From: CAJLIR01 sp964408085
Lineage (GTDB): Bacteria > Bacillota_I > Bacilli_A > RF39 > UBA660
Length of the DNA: 35,466 bases
Reading direction: 5' to 3'
NCBI GenBank assembly: GCA_964408085.1
Contig: CAYOYB010000013.1
Location: 1 to 35,466 of the forward strand
This document shows, piece by piece, positions 34,836 to 35,466 of the stretch. How positions within the stretch are numbered: position 1 is the stretch's first letter; each line of letters opens with the position of its first letter. Under the pieces are notes generated by a model. That model was not told the origin of the DNA. It worked only from the letters and a program-made list of their open reading frames with translations, and made no database searches. The position numbers and the translations under genes are program-made.

Positions 34836-35466
34836 TTAATTTAGTTTTTTAACACTTAATGTAGCATTAACACCAGATCCTAAAGTAACACCTACTGCTA
34901 ATAGTGCAGAGATAGCCATATCAATTACTGCTCCAGCTGCTAAAGTTACAATAGCGCTTCCACTATATATAGATCCTACTCCAACAGATAATGCTCTTGA
35001 AATAACTGTGCTTGGAATATTTGTTCCATTATTTCTAATGGCAAGAGTTAATGTGGTTCCTACAGCAACAGATATGTTACTATAATAGTTTATTTCATAA
35101 GTCCCAGCTTGTGCAACTGTAATACTATTAGTTGGTGTGTATGTGGTATTTAAATTAGGCATTGTACTAGGTAATGGTACTTGAGTTTGTGTTCCAATAC
35201 CTAAGTTAAGTGTTTGACTTGCATCACTATATTTTCCACCATAAGCTGCAAGACCTGCTGATGGTCCAGTTGGACCAGTTGCTCCAGTAGGTCCGGTTGC
35301 TCCAGTAGGTCCAGTAGCACCGGCTAATCCTTGAGGCCCAGTTGGCCCGGTAGTACCAACTAATCCTTGAGGACCAGTAGGTCCAGTAGCACCAACTAAT
35401 CCTTGAGGACCAGTAGGTCCAGTAGCACCGGCTAATCCTTGAGGACCAGTAGGTCCAGTAGCACCG
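34836..35466 (-). CDS. Collagen-like surface protein with BclA-type C-terminal domain (5' end outside window)
   Basis: The frame is open to the right edge of the window, so only the last 209 residues are seen; a Met at 35162 is internal. The visible part starts with Gly-X-Y triplets (GATGPTGPQGLA repeated, then GATGPTGATGPTG), as in bacterial collagen-like proteins. A globular beta-rich domain of about 135 residues follows (GGKYSDAS, GTYEINYYSNISVAVG, TLTLAIRNNGTNIP, LSVKKLN), resembling the C1q/TNF-like C-terminal domain of BclA-type exosporium proteins, which trimerises. Threonine in the Y or X position of the triplets is the known glycosylation site in BclA. The protein is expected on the cell or spore surface; export and anchoring signals would lie outside the window. 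Confidence 0.9.
   Translation of the reverse strand, partial: GATGPTGPQGLAGATGPTGPQGLVGATGPTGPQGLVGTTGPTGPQGLAGATGPTGATGPTGATGPTGPSAGLAAYGGKYSDASQTLNLGIGTQTQVPLPSTMPNLNTTYTPTNSITVAQAGTYEINYYSNISVAVGTTLTLAIRNNGTNIPSTVISRALSVGVGSIYSGSAIVTLAAGAVIDMAISALLAVGVTLGSGVNATLSVKKLN
35322..35465 (-). repeat. Tandem 36-bp repeat coding for GATGPTGPQGL(A/V)
   Basis: Four consecutive 36-base units (35465-35430, 35429-35394, 35393-35358, 35357-35322) are nearly identical. Each encodes 12 residues (four Gly-X-Y triplets). Shorter 18-base GATGPT units follow downstream. The array continues beyond the window. In-frame gain or loss of units would change stalk length without breaking the gene. Confidence 0.88.

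Noticed and set aside
35162..35162. Start codon of a 108-residue protein at this position
   Set aside because: The frame continues upstream through a globular-domain strand and Gly-X-Y repeats to the window edge, so this Met is internal.

Overview
The window looks like chromosome of an uncultured low-GC Gram-positive bacterium of the class Bacilli. Every gene is strongly AT-rich. Housekeeping genes are of Firmicutes type: PolC plus a short DnaE, an RNA polymerase delta subunit, YlbJ- and YlbL-like proteins, and a DUF1934-type gene directly upstream of argS. TGA is used as a stop codon (for example at 1717, 6057 and 9873), so this is not the Mycoplasma/Spiroplasma code. The envelope genes (a class A PBP, an OatA-like acyltransferase, a lipoprotein) indicate a walled cell. 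A gut Bacilli lineage near Erysipelotrichales/RF39 fits, but that placement is inference.

Layout. Positions 1-1717 hold the 3' end of a large repeat-built secreted protein and a small lipoprotein. 1896-3635 is an unrecognised cytoplasmic protein. 3690-4232 is frr as its own transcription unit. 4345-9873 is a tight four-gene operon: an AI-2E-family membrane protein, a dNMP-kinase-like P-loop protein, alaS and a dGTPase-like HD phosphohydrolase. 10015-12284 is a response regulator/histidine kinase pair with a small membrane protein. 12324-14360 is a divergent ylbJ/ylbL-like pair. 14403-16815 (minus) carries tspO and a class A PBP. 16988-19511 is a DUF1934-like gene, argS and rpoE. 19623-24404 is polC. 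24551-25661 is a pair of unknown genes. 25739-27716 is mutM plus a YibE/F-family membrane protein. 27781-27984 (minus) is rpmB and 28221-31154 is dnaE. 31163-35466 is an envelope-modification region: a glycosyltransferase with TPR repeats, an acyltransferase with two SGNH-type domains (the second apparently dead), and the C-terminal part of a collagen-like surface protein running off the window.

Most units are bounded by clear sigma-A-type promoters and intrinsic terminators. No tRNA, rRNA, CRISPR array, insertion sequence or prophage was seen, and no gene-free stretch exceeds about 220 bases. The most unusual items are the tandem SGNH/pseudo-SGNH acyltransferase next to a glycosyltransferase and a Thr-rich collagen-like protein, a charged insertion in the PolC PHP domain, the repeat-built surface protein with a cysteine-rich tail, and a palindrome at the predicted rpoE transcription start.
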